A stretch of 56,693 bases of DNA from Pueribacillus theae (GCF_003097615.1 NZ_QCZG01000025.1:1-56693), one strand, 5' to 3'; shown: positions 16,654 to 24,427, counted from the stretch's first letter. The notes: generated by a model not told the origin, from the letters alone. A program made the numbers and translations.

Positions 16654-19600
16654 TTGAGGTATCATATCGGGTTGGATATTGGAGTGACATCTGTTGGATG
16701 GGCTGTTATTAATTTAGATAAAGAACGCATTGAGAACCTGGGCGTCAGAATGTTTGAAGTGGCTGAAAATCCTAAAGATGGTTCCTCATTAGCTGCACCA
16801 AGAAGAGAAGCAAGATCAGTAAGAAGAAGACTTAGAAGGAGAAAATACCGCGTATCACGCGTCCGTCATTTTATAATAAAACAAGGCTTGCTTACAAAAG
16901 TGCAAGCGGAATCTTTATATGATTGGCAGGACGGCGATTTAGATATTTGGCTTCTTAGGGTAAATGCATTAGAGCGAAAATTAGAAGATCGCGAGTTTGC
17001 AAGAATTTTAATCCATTGCGCCAAGCACCGAGGCTTTAAATCAAATCGAAAAAGTGAAACGAAAGAAACGGAAAATGGATTAATGTTGTCTTCGGTTAAA
17101 GAAAACCAGCAAATAATGAAAGAAAAAAACTATAAAACGATTGCCCAATTATTAGTCTATGAAACAGAGCTTTTCGATGGAAGAAAGCGTAATCGAAGCG
17201 GTCAATATACGCACGTCTTCGCGCGCGATGATTTGGAAAACGAAATAAAAATCATTTTTGAAAAACAACGGGAATTTGGCCATCCTTTTGCAACGAAAGA
17301 AAATGAACAGAAATATTTGAACATTTGGAGTTCGCAGCGTCCATTTGCTTCAAAAGAAGCAATCATGAGCAAAGTCGGTGACTGTTCTCTCATAAAAGGT
17401 GAAAAAAGAGCGCCGAAATTCTCTTATCAGTTTGAACGGTTCAGGGCTTTGGATAAGTTGAATCGTCTGCGCATTTTATCCATTGATCAACCGGGACGAA
17501 AATTATCGGAGATTGAGAGAGAACTTGCCCTTGATCTCTTATTCGATAAAAAAGAAGTGAAGTATTCTGATTTGCGTAAAGCGCTGTCACTTGATGAATC
17601 TGCACGATTCAATGAACTTTTTTATGATGAAAGCAAGTCTGTTAAAGAAAACGAGAAAGTTGTATTCATCTCACTTGAAGGACAATACAAAATCAAAAGT
17701 ATCATAAAAGGTTCGGAAGGCAAAACGGCAGTCCTTGAATACCGGCCAGTTGATTATGATACGATTGCTTATGCTTTAACGGTATTTAAAGACGACCAAG
17801 ACATCAAGGATTATTTAAAAAATGAATACGTTGACTCGAAAGGAAAAAAATTAAAAAATCTGGCAAACCGGGTGTACAGCGACGCACTAATTGAAGGATT
17901 GCTCGGTCTATCCTTTTCGAAATTTTCTCATCTCTCTTTAAAAGCTCTTAAAGAATTGCTTGTACATATGGAAGCCGGCTATTCATATACAGAAGCCTGT
18001 GAGTTATGCGGTTACACTATTAACCAAAGAAACAATATGGAAAAATCAAAATTACTTCCGGTAATCCCTGGAAATGAAATACGAAATCCGGTTGTACTCC
18101 GCTCACTTTCCCAATCGAGAAAAGTAATTAACGCGATCATTAAAAGATATGGAAGCCCTTCTGGCCTTTATATAGAACTAGCCCGAGATATGGGACGGCC
18201 TTATAATGAACGCTCAAAAATTTCAAAAGAATACAATGCAAACCGCTTGGTGAACGATAAAGCAAGAAGCCGAATTCAGGAGCTTCATCCTAGCATTAGC
18301 GATCCAAGAGGACACGACATCCTCAAATACAAGCTTTGGGAAGAACAAAATGGAAAATGTGCTTATTCATTGGAACCCATAACGATCGAAAGATTGTTTG
18401 AACCGGGCTATGCAGAAGTAGATCATATTATCCCGTACAGCCGGAGCTTTGATGATAGCAATCAAAACAAAGTACTTGTTCTAGGCAGGGAGAATCAAAA
18501 TAAGCAAAACCGAACACCTTTTGAATGGTTTGGCCATGACGAAAAAAGATGGGAGAAATTTATTTCTTATGTTTCTTCGTTAAAAGTCGGTCGGAAAAAG
18601 AAAAGCCTTTTATTGAAAACAGCTTTTGATGAAGAACAAGAGGAAGCTTTCCGCGCCCGCAACCTGAACGATACAAGGTACACCACAAGATTTTTGAAAA
18701 ACTTTATCGAAGAAAATCTTCAATTCCGCGAAGAAAAAGGGAAAAAGCAATACGTTTACACCGTTAATGGCGCGTACACCTCATTAATGAGAAAAAGATG
18801 GGGATTTAACAAAAACAGAGAAGAAAACGATCTTCACCATGCACTGGATGCTGCCATAGTCGCTGTCAGCCATGACAACTACCACAAAGTGAGTGCATTC
18901 TTTAAAAGAAAAGAAATAAGCACCGCACAATTGCTGAAAAGAGAAAAAGAGCAATTTCCTGAACCATGGGAAGGATTTTCAAAAGAATTAGAAGCGCGGT
19001 TGCTGCAAAACCCTCTTCACTTAAAAATGGCACTTGAATCACTTGCCAGCGATGCGTATGATGAACAATTTATCAATGAAGTAAAGCCTATTTTTGTGTC
19101 ACGAATGCCGAAGCGCGGGGTAAAAGGCCAGCTTCATGAAAAGACTTTCCGAAGGCAAAGAGGCGAAAATGATAAAGGGTATACTGTTGTAGTGACAAAA
19201 ACCGGCCTAGATAAAATCACATTTGACAAAAATGGTGACTTTCCAATGTACGGAAAAGAATCTGATCCAAGAACTTATAATGCAATTAAAGAGAGATATC
19301 TAGCATATGGCAAAGATAAGAAAAAAGCCTTTGCTGAACCTCTTTATAAACCATCTAAAAATCCAGAAAAAGCGCCGATTATTCGTTCGGTGAAGATTGA
19401 AGACAAGCGTAACCTTTTTGTTGCGTTAGATGAAAAAACAGCAGCAGATAATGCAAGCATCGCGAGAACTGATGTGTTCCAACACAGAGACAACGGAAAA
19501 TATTATTTAATACCGATTTATGTGTCTGATGTCAAAGAGGGAAGGGTGCCAAATCGGTTTATAACACAAAATAAACCTTATAATGATTGGTTGGAGTGTA

Positions 19601-19890
19601 CTGAAGATTACCAATTTAAATTTAGTCTCTATCCTAACGACTTAATACATGTAAAATTACCGCAATCTAAGCAAGTAAAACTTACAAATAAAGAGGAAAT
19701 ATTGTGGCAAGAAAATTTCTTTTATTATAAAAAGGTAGACGTTGCAAGCGGTCAAATTACAATAATGTCTCAAGAAGGAAGTTTATTAGATCGTATTGGC
19801 GTCCAAAGACTTGTAACATTTGATAAATACCAAGTCGATCCACTAGGAAACATTAAAAAGGTAAATAAGGAAACTCGCCATGGCGTATAG
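16654..19890 (+). CDS. cas9: Cas9 endonuclease, type II-C (GeoCas9-like)
   Basis: An RNA-guided DNA endonuclease of 1078 residues, the compact type II-C size. RuvC-I has Asp8 in GLDIGVTSVGW; an arginine-rich bridge helix follows (RREARSVRRRLRRRKYR). RuvC-II has Glu508 (IELARDMGRP), the HNH nuclease has Asp590-His591 and Asn605 (VDHIIPYSRSFDD...NQNK), and RuvC-III has His728-His729 and Asp732 (HHALDAAIVA). All catalytic residues are present, so the enzyme should cut. The N terminus closely resembles GeoCas9. GAAGGAG at 16637-16643 favours TTG 16654 over GTG 16645, which is only one base from it. It overlaps cas1 by 11 bases. The PAM cannot be read. Confidence 0.97.
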   Translation: MRYHIGLDIGVTSVGWAVINLDKERIENLGVRMFEVAENPKDGSSLAAPRREARSVRRRLRRRKYRVSRVRHFIIKQGLLTKVQAESLYDWQDGDLDIWLLRVNALERKLEDREFARILIHCAKHRGFKSNRKSETKETENGLMLSSVKENQQIMKEKNYKTIAQLLVYETELFDGRKRNRSGQYTHVFARDDLENEIKIIFEKQREFGHPFATKENEQKYLNIWSSQRPFASKEAIMSKVGDCSLIKGEKRAPKFSYQFERFRALDKLNRLRILSIDQPGRKLSEIERELALDLLFDKKEVKYSDLRKALSLDESARFNELFYDESKSVKENEKVVFISLEGQYKIKSIIKGSEGKTAVLEYRPVDYDTIAYALTVFKDDQDIKDYLKNEYVDSKGKKLKNLANRVYSDALIEGLLGLSFSKFSHLSLKALKELLVHMEAGYSYTEACELCGYTINQRNNMEKSKLLPVIPGNEIRNPVVLRSLSQSRKVINAIIKRYGSPSGLYIELARDMGRPYNERSKISKEYNANRLVNDKARSRIQELHPSISDPRGHDILKYKLWEEQNGKCAYSLEPITIERLFEPGYAEVDHIIPYSRSFDDSNQNKVLVLGRENQNKQNRTPFEWFGHDEKRWEKFISYVSSLKVGRKKKSLLLKTAFDEEQEEAFRARNLNDTRYTTRFLKNFIEENLQFREEKGKKQYVYTVNGAYTSLMRKRWGFNKNREENDLHHALDAAIVAVSHDNYHKVSAFFKRKEISTAQLLKREKEQFPEPWEGFSKELEARLLQNPLHLKMALESLASDAYDEQFINEVKPIFVSRMPKRGVKGQLHEKTFRRQRGENDKGYTVVVTKTGLDKITFDKNGDFPMYGKESDPRTYNAIKERYLAYGKDKKKAFAEPLYKPSKNPEKAPIIRSVKIEDKRNLFVALDEKTAADNASIARTDVFQHRDNGKYYLIPIYVSDVKEGRVPNRFITQNKPYNDWLECTEDYQFKFSLYPNDLIHVKLPQSKQVKLTNKEEILWQENFFYYKKVDVASGQITIMSQEGSLLDRIGVQRLVTFDKYQVDPLGNIKKVNKETRHGV

Positions 19891-20782
19891 GCATATCGTA
19901 ATCCGAAATCCCGCCAGATTGTCAACAAAAAATGAGCAGCTTTTAATTCAGCAAGAAGAAACCATTCGAATTCCGCTTGAGGATATTAGCACGCTAACAT
20001 TAGAAGAACCGGCAGTTACAATAACCAATGTTTTATTAAGCAAATGCACCGAGTATCATATTAAAGTAATAGTATGTGACGGAAAGCGAATGCCGAGCGG
20101 ATTGTTGCAGCCGTTTCACCGCCATTCAAGGCTAAAAGCGGTTATGGATATGCAGCTTTCTTTATCGAAGCCGTTCAAAAAGAGAATTTGGCAGCAAATT
20201 GTAATTAGAAAGCTGGAAAATCAAGCTCGATGTTTGGAACTTATTCATAAAGCAGATGAAGCACAGAAAATATACGCGATATCACGGAGTGTTGAGTCTG
20301 GGGATCGTACAAATCGGGAAGCGTATGGAGCGAGATTATATTTTTTAAAACTATTTGGCGAGGCATTTAATCGTCGAGATGAAGATGTGAGAAACATCGC
20401 TCTGAACTATGGATATAGTATTATCCGCTCTCTTGTTTCTCGTTCTCTTGTCCGATATGGTTTCACACCATCATTGGGAATTTTCCATGACAGCCAGACG
20501 AATGCATTTAATCTAGCCGATGATTTCATGGAAGTTCTAAGGCCTTTCGTTGATGTTACAGTTGCGCTATATGTTGATGAAGAATCGGTTTGGTCAAAGG
20601 AAGTTCGGGAGAAGCTATTTGCTTTGTTAAACTATGAAGCGATTTGGAAGAATGAAAAACAAAGTTTAACAAATGGCGTAGACAGAATGGTTCAAAGCTT
20701 TATATCAGCTTGTCGAAGCTCAGATCCATCGTTGCTTGTTTTGCCAGAACTAGTATCTTTAAATGAGCATGTGTATGAGTAA
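19880..20782 (+). CDS. cas1: Cas1 integrase
   Basis: The spacer-integration enzyme, 300 residues, acting with Cas2 as a Cas1-Cas2 complex. Type II Cas1 marks are the N-terminal beta domain (RHIVIRNPARLSTKNEQL, IPLEDISTLTLEEP) and the metal-binding residues: Glu in the ESGDRTNREAYGARLYF region, His in LGIFHDSQTNAFNLADD and the following Asp of the DFMEVLRPFVD helix. It starts inside the end of cas9 and overlaps cas2, a tight cas9-cas1-cas2 operon as in II-C systems without csn2 or cas4. Confidence 0.96.
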   Translation: MAYRHIVIRNPARLSTKNEQLLIQQEETIRIPLEDISTLTLEEPAVTITNVLLSKCTEYHIKVIVCDGKRMPSGLLQPFHRHSRLKAVMDMQLSLSKPFKKRIWQQIVIRKLENQARCLELIHKADEAQKIYAISRSVESGDRTNREAYGARLYFLKLFGEAFNRRDEDVRNIALNYGYSIIRSLVSRSLVRYGFTPSLGIFHDSQTNAFNLADDFMEVLRPFVDVTVALYVDEESVWSKEVREKLFALLNYEAIWKNEKQSLTNGVDRMVQSFISACRSSDPSLLVLPELVSLNEHVYE

Positions 20783-21095
20783 TTTCATGAGATTAATCGT
20801 ATTCTTTGATTTACCTGTGGTCACTTCCATTGAACGTAAGCAATATGCAAGATTTCGGAAATTTCTTTTAAACGATGGATATACGATGCTTCAATATTCT
20901 GTTTACAGCCGTATTTGCAACGGCAATGATGCTGTGCAAAAACACCTAAAGAGGTTAAGGGAGAATATTCCAAATGTAAACGGTGCAATTCGTTGCATGA
21001 AAATTACGGAAAAACAGTTTGAAAATATGGAAATTCTTCTTGGTGTAAGAACATCAGAAGAAGAATTAGGTGCAAATAAAACAGATTTCTTCTAA
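20775..21095 (+). CDS. cas2: Cas2
   Basis: A small ferredoxin-fold protein that bridges Cas1 dimers during adaptation. MRLIVFFDLPVVTSIERKQYARFRKFLL has the first beta strand with the conserved Asp, and QYSVYSRICNG the next strand. Three in-frame ATGs (20763, 20775, 20787) are possible; 20775 gives an 8-base overlap with cas1 and a 106-residue product, normal length. No clear ribosome binding site is seen, so translation is probably coupled to cas1. Confidence 0.93.
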   Translation: MSNFMRLIVFFDLPVVTSIERKQYARFRKFLLNDGYTMLQYSVYSRICNGNDAVQKHLKRLRENIPNVNGAIRCMKITEKQFENMEILLGVRTSEEELGANKTDFF

Positions 21096-21130
21096 AAAAA
21101 GTGCTTGCAAATTGATGCGAGTGCTTTTTT
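21095..21130 (+). terminator. Terminator of the cas operon
   Basis: AAAAAAGTGCTTGC (21095-21108) can pair with GCGAGTGCTTTTTT (21117-21130) using three G-U pairs, ending in six T. It starts inside the cas2 stop codon. The wobble pairs work only in the plus-strand RNA, so it should stop cas mRNA and not the opposite-strand CRISPR RNA. Confidence 0.75.
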
Positions 21131-21204
21131 ATTGCCGTTTAAATTTTTAAAGGAACCATAAATCATTAAATAACTTTAGTTATAAGTGTGTTTTTTCAAA
21201 CTAG

Positions 21205-21238
21205 AAACCCCTTAAAAGCCAGTGATTTCAAGGGGTTT
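21205..21238. other. Inverted repeat at the far end of the CRISPR array
   Basis: AAACCCCTT (21205-21213) and AAGGGGTTT (21230-21238) form a 9-bp perfect stem with a 16-base loop, 11 bases before the leader-distal repeat. No T run follows on either strand. It could stabilise the 3' end of the minus-strand pre-crRNA. Confidence 0.5.
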
Positions 21239-21248
21239 GGGGATGTGT

Positions 21249-21614
21249 ATCGTATCACAGCAAAGTTCATAGGGGAAATATGGCTCATGCCGTTAGTGAA
21301 AACCCCTCTGCCTTATCGTATCACAGCAAAGTTCATAGGGGAAATATGGCGTTCTTTGCTGATACCTCGTTGAGAAGACGATCGTATCACAGCAAAGTTC
21401 ATAGGGGAAATATGGCCAACCGTGTTAGATAGGCTCGGTTTACTTGATCGTATCACAGCAAAGTTCATAGGGGAAATATGGCAATAAAGGTTTAAGGTGC
21501 AATCTAACTGCAATCGTATCACAGCAAAGTTCATAGGGGAAATATGGCCCATGCGTTTAAGTATTCTTGGTTTTGGTTATCGTATCACAGCAAAGTTCAT
21601 AGGGGAAATATGGT
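21249..21614 (-). CRISPR. Type II-C CRISPR array, 6 repeats and 5 spacers
   Basis: Six copies of a 35-base unit start at 21249, 21315, 21381, 21447, 21513 and 21579. Five are followed by the same C, so the full repeat is 36 bases, as in type II-C; the last is followed by T. All five spacers are 30 bases. On the minus strand the repeat ends in GATACGAT and contains TTTCCCCTATG, resembling the GeoCas9 repeat. The tracrRNA anti-repeat has the plus-strand sense, so crRNAs are made from the minus strand and the leader lies at the high-coordinate end. The repeats show no decay at either end. No spacer match was seen within this window. Confidence 0.97.
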
Positions 21615-21652
21615 TAATTACTCCTCTGGTGTTCTATCTATAAAAAGGCGAG

Positions 21653-21772
21653 TTACTTCGGTGGAATTGCCTTGTTTAATTTTTTTTTAGTTGCTTTCTT
21701 TTCTAGAGAATCATGAGTATTCATGCCAGGTGCTACTGTTGGTTCATTTCTTTTTAAATTTTTATTATCCAT
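21653..21772 (-). CDS. 39-residue basic peptide upstream of the CRISPR array
   Basis: A short gene on the same strand as the array, ending 39 bases before the first (leader-side) repeat. The peptide begins MDNKNLKRNEPTVAPG and ends with a lysine-rich KKATKKKLNKAIPPK. AAGGAG lies 10 bases before the ATG at 21772, which supports translation; the frame is open further upstream to 21850 but without a better site. There is no hydrophobic segment. The family is not recognised; composition recalls small spore proteins, but that is a guess. Its transcript would run into the array, so it may share the leader promoter or be chance. Confidence 0.45.
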   Translation of the reverse strand: MDNKNLKRNEPTVAPGMNTHDSLEKKATKKKLNKAIPPK

Positions 21773-21947
21773 ACTTTTCGAGCTCCTTGTTTTAGTATTA
21801 TGATTCCAAAAAACAAAAATTGTATTCAAGGATTTTGTTTTATTCAGCAAGCCCTAAATTGAATGGCTACACATTACGAAATTTAATTTAATTGTACCCC
21901 ACAAAGTTCTTAGAAAAGAAGATAAAGTTTCATCAAAACGTACAAAC

Positions 21948-21970
21948 ATACGTACGTATTATGTTATAAT
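21948..21970 (+). promoter_or_regulatory. Promoter with palindrome for the small toxin gene
   Basis: TATAAT at 21965-21970 is a clear -10. The -35 (ACAAAC at 21942-21947, spacer 17) is poor. A perfect 12-bp palindrome ATACGTACGTAT occupies 21948-21959, inside the -35/-10 spacer, as an operator would. Confidence 0.55.
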
Positions 21971-22041
21971 AAATAGACAATAGCATAAAGGTTTCTCAAG
22001 GGTGGTCGGCAACATCCCCAGAACGAAAGGGGGTGGTGCTG

Positions 22042-22125
22042 ATGACAGTGTTTGAAACATTGATGCTCATCTTTGTTTTCGCTGGGCTTATTATATCAAT
22101 CCTGTCATTTAACCATAAAAAATAA
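22042..22125 (+). CDS. Holin-like type I toxin peptide, 27 residues
   Basis: A 27-residue membrane peptide: MTVFETLMLIF, a hydrophobic helix continuing to about residue 21, then a short tail SFNHKK. This is the pattern of the Bacillus holin-like toxin family (TxpA/BsrE/BsrG-related type I toxins), which depolarise or perturb the membrane. AAAGGGGGTGG precedes the ATG. The gene is followed by an antisense terminator and its own terminator at 22202-22237, the standard layout for a type I toxin-antitoxin pair. It sits between the CRISPR array and BREX. Confidence 0.8.
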   Translation: MTVFETLMLIFVFAGLIISILSFNHKK

Positions 22126-22240
22126 TCCACCCTTGAGTAAATGACGGCTCAGGTGGATTATTCCCAGGGCCGATCCCCTTAAAGGGAACCTGCTATTGTA
22201 TAGCCACTTCGATGCTGGAACATCGGAGTGGCTTTTCTAA
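22117..22240 (-). ncRNA. Probable antisense antitoxin RNA
   Basis: On the minus strand AATAATCCACC (from 22162) and GGTGGATTATT (to 22121) form an 11-bp stem followed by a run of T at 22122-22117, an intrinsic terminator that overlaps the toxin stop codon. An RNA starting somewhere right of the toxin terminator would be complementary to the toxin mRNA 3' end, as with RatA and other type I antitoxins. The 5' end and promoter are not determined; the right boundary given is approximate. Confidence 0.6.
22202..22237 (+). terminator. Terminator of the toxin mRNA
   Basis: AGCCACTTCGATG pairs with CATCGGAGTGGCT, followed by TTTT. The stem is strong with one mismatch. Confidence 0.85.
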
Positions 22241-22364
22241 TAATATGCTTCATTTAATTCTATTATACATCAAATTGAAAAGATGAAAAGTATTCAGCTT
22301 TTCAATTTCGAGAAATTGTCGAAAAGCCTTAATTAGAGTTAAAAATTACATATTGAGGTTTTAA

Positions 22365-22580
22365 AGGAATGATTGGTAACATTCCGGATAGCTAAACGAG
22401 ATACTGCCGTGACAATCCATAGCTCTTGCAAGTTCTTTTTTGTCAATCCTGTCACTTTACCATAAAAATAAACTACCCTTGAGTTAATGGCCCAAAAGAT
22501 TATTTTCGCCCGTGCCGATCCCTTAATTAGGAACCTGCTTTTGTATGACAGATCGGTTCTGCAACATCTAGCGATCTATT
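22365..22580 (+). pseudogene. Decayed second copy of the type I toxin cassette
   Basis: Bases 22443-22490 (TCAATCCTGTCA, CCATAAAAATAA, ACCCTTGAGT) and 22512-22570 (GTGCCGATCCC, AGGAACCTGCT, TTGTATG) follow the same order as the toxin 3' end, antisense region and terminator at 22094-22225. The start codon and toxin helix have been lost, and the terminator stem no longer pairs well. It is a tandem relic about 340 bases from the intact copy. Confidence 0.7.
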
Positions 22581-22657
22581 ATATGGTTCATTATACATAA
22601 AGTGGCATTTTTTATAGAAAAACAAAATTCCATCTATTAAACAGTGGCCGGGGAAAG

Positions 22658-22691
22658 CACACTGCTAAAAAGTTCATAGGGGAAAATATGG
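22658..22691. repeat. Solitary CRISPR-repeat-like sequence
   Basis: AAAGTTCATAGGGG (22669-22682) and ATATGG (22686-22691) match the array repeat, with one extra A between them; the left part CACTGCTAA is a diverged form of the repeat's CACAGCAAA end. It lies about 1.05 kb from the array, alone, with no second copy at a 66-base period. It may be a relic of a longer array or a crRNA-like regulatory RNA. Confidence 0.75.
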
Positions 22692-22717
22692 TTGTTATTT
22701 TTAAAATTTTAAAGTAG

Positions 22718-22790
22718 CACACCCCTAACAAGGTCGCTCTTTGTATGATCTTTGTATGAGACAATATGTCCGCTCGATCTAAGGGGTGTG
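22718..22790. repeat. Inverted repeat with 73-base span
   Basis: CACACCCCT (22718-22726) and AGGGGTGTG (22782-22790) are perfect inverted copies. Inside is a tandem CTTTGTATGA. It lies just after the stop of the minus-strand HTH gene and may be its transcription end or a miniature mobile element. No T run supports a terminator. Confidence 0.4.
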
Positions 22791-22805
22791 GAAAAATAAC
22801 GAAAT

Positions 22806-23036
22806 TTAACGTTTGTTCTTCTTTCTTTTTGCGTCTAACGTTCTTTTGTATTCATATACATCTGGACTAAAAAAGAGTCGGACTTTGCCAGTACCTTCTC
22901 CAAATTCTTTTAGAGGTTTGATACGGCAATTGGTCACTGCCTGCTGAAATGCAGATCTGCTCATTTGTAGCAAGCTACGTGCTTCAGCAACAGTGAATAC
23001 ACAGTCGAGTGCTTCTTTCACCATTTTTCTATCCAC
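22806..23036 (-). CDS. Small helix-turn-helix DNA-binding protein (excisionase/MerR-like)
   Basis: A 72-76 residue protein with an N-terminal winged-helix-type unit: FTVAEARSLLQMSRSAFQQAVTNCRIKPLKEFG, then a wing-like VRLFFSPDVYEYKR and a basic tail (KRKKNKR). This layout is that of MerR/excisionase-like HTH proteins. A GTG at 23036 is preceded at a distance by AAAGGAGGTGG, and an ATG at 23024 by AAGGGTGG; either start is possible. It diverges from brxA with a 16-bp palindrome between the two, so it is a candidate regulator of BREX. It is not the WYL-type BrxR known from other BREX loci. Confidence 0.65.
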   Translation of the reverse strand: MDRKMVKEALDCVFTVAEARSLLQMSRSAFQQAVTNCRIKPLKEFGEGTGKVRLFFSPDVYEYKRTLDAKRKKNKR

Positions 23037-23139
23037 CCTTACCCGCCACCTCCTTTCTCATCAAATTTCCTACTTTTACCTCCCTTTTAAAATATTCAGC
23101 CTTATTATACAAAGATTGGCTTCATTCTGGGATAAGCAG

Positions 23140-23155
23140 TTGTCTAGTTAGACAA
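23140..23155. promoter_or_regulatory. Palindromic operator candidate upstream of BREX
   Basis: TTGTCTA-GT-TAGACAA is a perfect inverted repeat with a 2-base centre. It stands 5 bases before the brxA promoter -35 candidate and between the divergent HTH gene and brxA. Confidence 0.55.
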
Positions 23156-23160
23156 AAACA

Positions 23161-23192
23161 TTGAGTCTGATGTCCTAAAAATGTGCTAAAAT
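23161..23192 (+). promoter_or_regulatory. Candidate BREX promoter
   Basis: TAAAAT at 23187-23192 with an extended TGC before it is the best -10; TTGAGT at 23161-23166 is the best -35 but the spacer is 20 bases. The extended -10 may compensate. Moderate support. Confidence 0.45.
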
Positions 23193-23225
23193 AGAAATAA
23201 AATCTACCTAAGGGACTGGATTCGA

Positions 23226-23834
23226 TTGCAAAAAGAGTGGAAGTATCGCTCGACAATCAAGACCCGGCCATTTTTCTATTTGGAAACCAAAAAAATGGCG
23301 GAATTGCTGCTTCAGGAATTGGACGAGGCACAGTTAAGGCAAATTGTGATTCAAGAAAATCTGTTTCAAATGAAAACAGAGAACCGGAGAAAAGAAGTGG
23401 CTAACACGATTCTTCGAAGGCTGGAGCTGCTCGATGCCTTTTTATTGCAGCAAATTGCCCATGGAGATACGGCCACAAGCAAACTGCTCGTCCTTTACTC
23501 CATCTTAAAGACCGACCGCCTTTTCTATGAATTTATGAACGAAGTGTTCCGTGAAAAAGTAAGCGTATTGGATATGAAGTTGACAAACCGAGATTTTTCG
23601 ACCTTTTTCGAGAATAAGCGACAGCAAAGTGAAACGGTTGCTTCATGGAAGGATTACACCTTTTACAAGCTTCAGCAAGTATACATCCGCATTTTGTTTG
23701 AAGCCGGGCTTCTAAAAACGCAAAAAGAACCAAGAGAGATGCTGAATGGAATGATAAATATGAAAGTAAAAGAACATTTACTGATGCACGGCGAGCAAAT
23801 CTATGTTGAAATTCTGACAGGTGAACGAAGATGA
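23226..23834 (+). CDS. brxA: BrxA (DUF1819), BREX type 1
   Basis: First gene of the BREX operon, 202 residues, DUF1819 family: a small helical protein reported to be NusB-like and DNA-binding, needed for phage defence in some BREX systems. Visible traits are the start YRSTIKTRPFFYLETKKMAELL, a long helical body (RRKEVANTILRRLELLD), and the end MLMHGEQIYVEILTGERR-like stretch. Start is a TTG with AAGGG 11 bases before it. It overlaps brxB by 4 bases. Assignment rests on this pattern plus perfect gene order with brxB, brxC, pglX and pglZ. Confidence 0.9.
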   Translation: MQKEWKYRSTIKTRPFFYLETKKMAELLLQELDEAQLRQIVIQENLFQMKTENRRKEVANTILRRLELLDAFLLQQIAHGDTATSKLLVLYSILKTDRLFYEFMNEVFREKVSVLDMKLTNRDFSTFFENKRQQSETVASWKDYTFYKLQQVYIRILFEAGLLKTQKEPREMLNGMINMKVKEHLLMHGEQIYVEILTGERR

Positions 23835-24415
23835 TGACAATCCATGAAAGACTGGATGCAATCTATCAAAAAATCACAGATCCAGCTTTTCGCGAAAGCA
23901 AAGGGATGAGCAATGAAGTCGGCTATCACATCTTTGATTACGATCCGGAACACGAGATGATTGTTAGAGATCATATCGCCTATTTAAAAGATAGGATTAA
24001 TAAAGAAGACGCTGATTTTTACATACGTGAATTTGATTTATACGAAATCATCATTGACATTCTCGAACAAAAGAGTTACCTGGAAAAAAACTTTGAAATG
24101 GAAAAAAAGAAAGGCAGTTCCTTTGTCTTAAATGCCACACAGAAAACATTGCGCCTTACATTAAACAATGATCTCGTCATCCGATATATGGGGGATCGTG
24201 TCCAGCCGAATGACATCGTGTTCATTACAGGGGTTGGCAAAGCATTTCCATTTATTCGTTCTCACACAATTTTGAATAATATCCATAAAGCCGTCGGGCG
24301 GTTGCCTGTCGTCATGTTTTTTCCCGGGCAATACGACGGCCAGTCGCTTATGCTTTTCAATGAATTAAAAGACGACAATTATTACAGAGCCTTTCCATTA
24401 GTAGGCTACAGGTAG
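23831..24415 (+). CDS. brxB: BrxB (DUF1788), BREX type 1
   Basis: DUF1788-family BREX protein of 194 residues, of unknown biochemical role but conserved in type 1 BREX. The C-terminal half has NDIVFITGVGKAFPFIRSH and RLPVVMFFPGQYDGQSL, typical of the family and resembling a Rossmann-type domain. An ATG at 23831 or 23834 overlaps the brxA stop, so translation is coupled. 12 bases separate it from brxC. Confidence 0.93.
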   Translation: MMTIHERLDAIYQKITDPAFRESKGMSNEVGYHIFDYDPEHEMIVRDHIAYLKDRINKEDADFYIREFDLYEIIIDILEQKSYLEKNFEMEKKKGSSFVLNATQKTLRLTLNNDLVIRYMGDRVQPNDIVFITGVGKAFPFIRSHTILNNIHKAVGRLPVVMFFPGQYDGQSLMLFNELKDDNYYRAFPLVGYR

Positions 24416-24427
24416 GAGGGTTCGGAC

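Noticed and set aside
22658-22740. Extension of the CRISPR array with more repeats near the solitary one
   Set aside because: No further copy at 66-base distance on either side; only one repeat-like stretch is present.
22718-22790. An insertion sequence between the toxin relic and HTH gene
   Set aside because: The 9-bp inverted repeats enclose only 55 bases and no transposase; target duplications were not seen.
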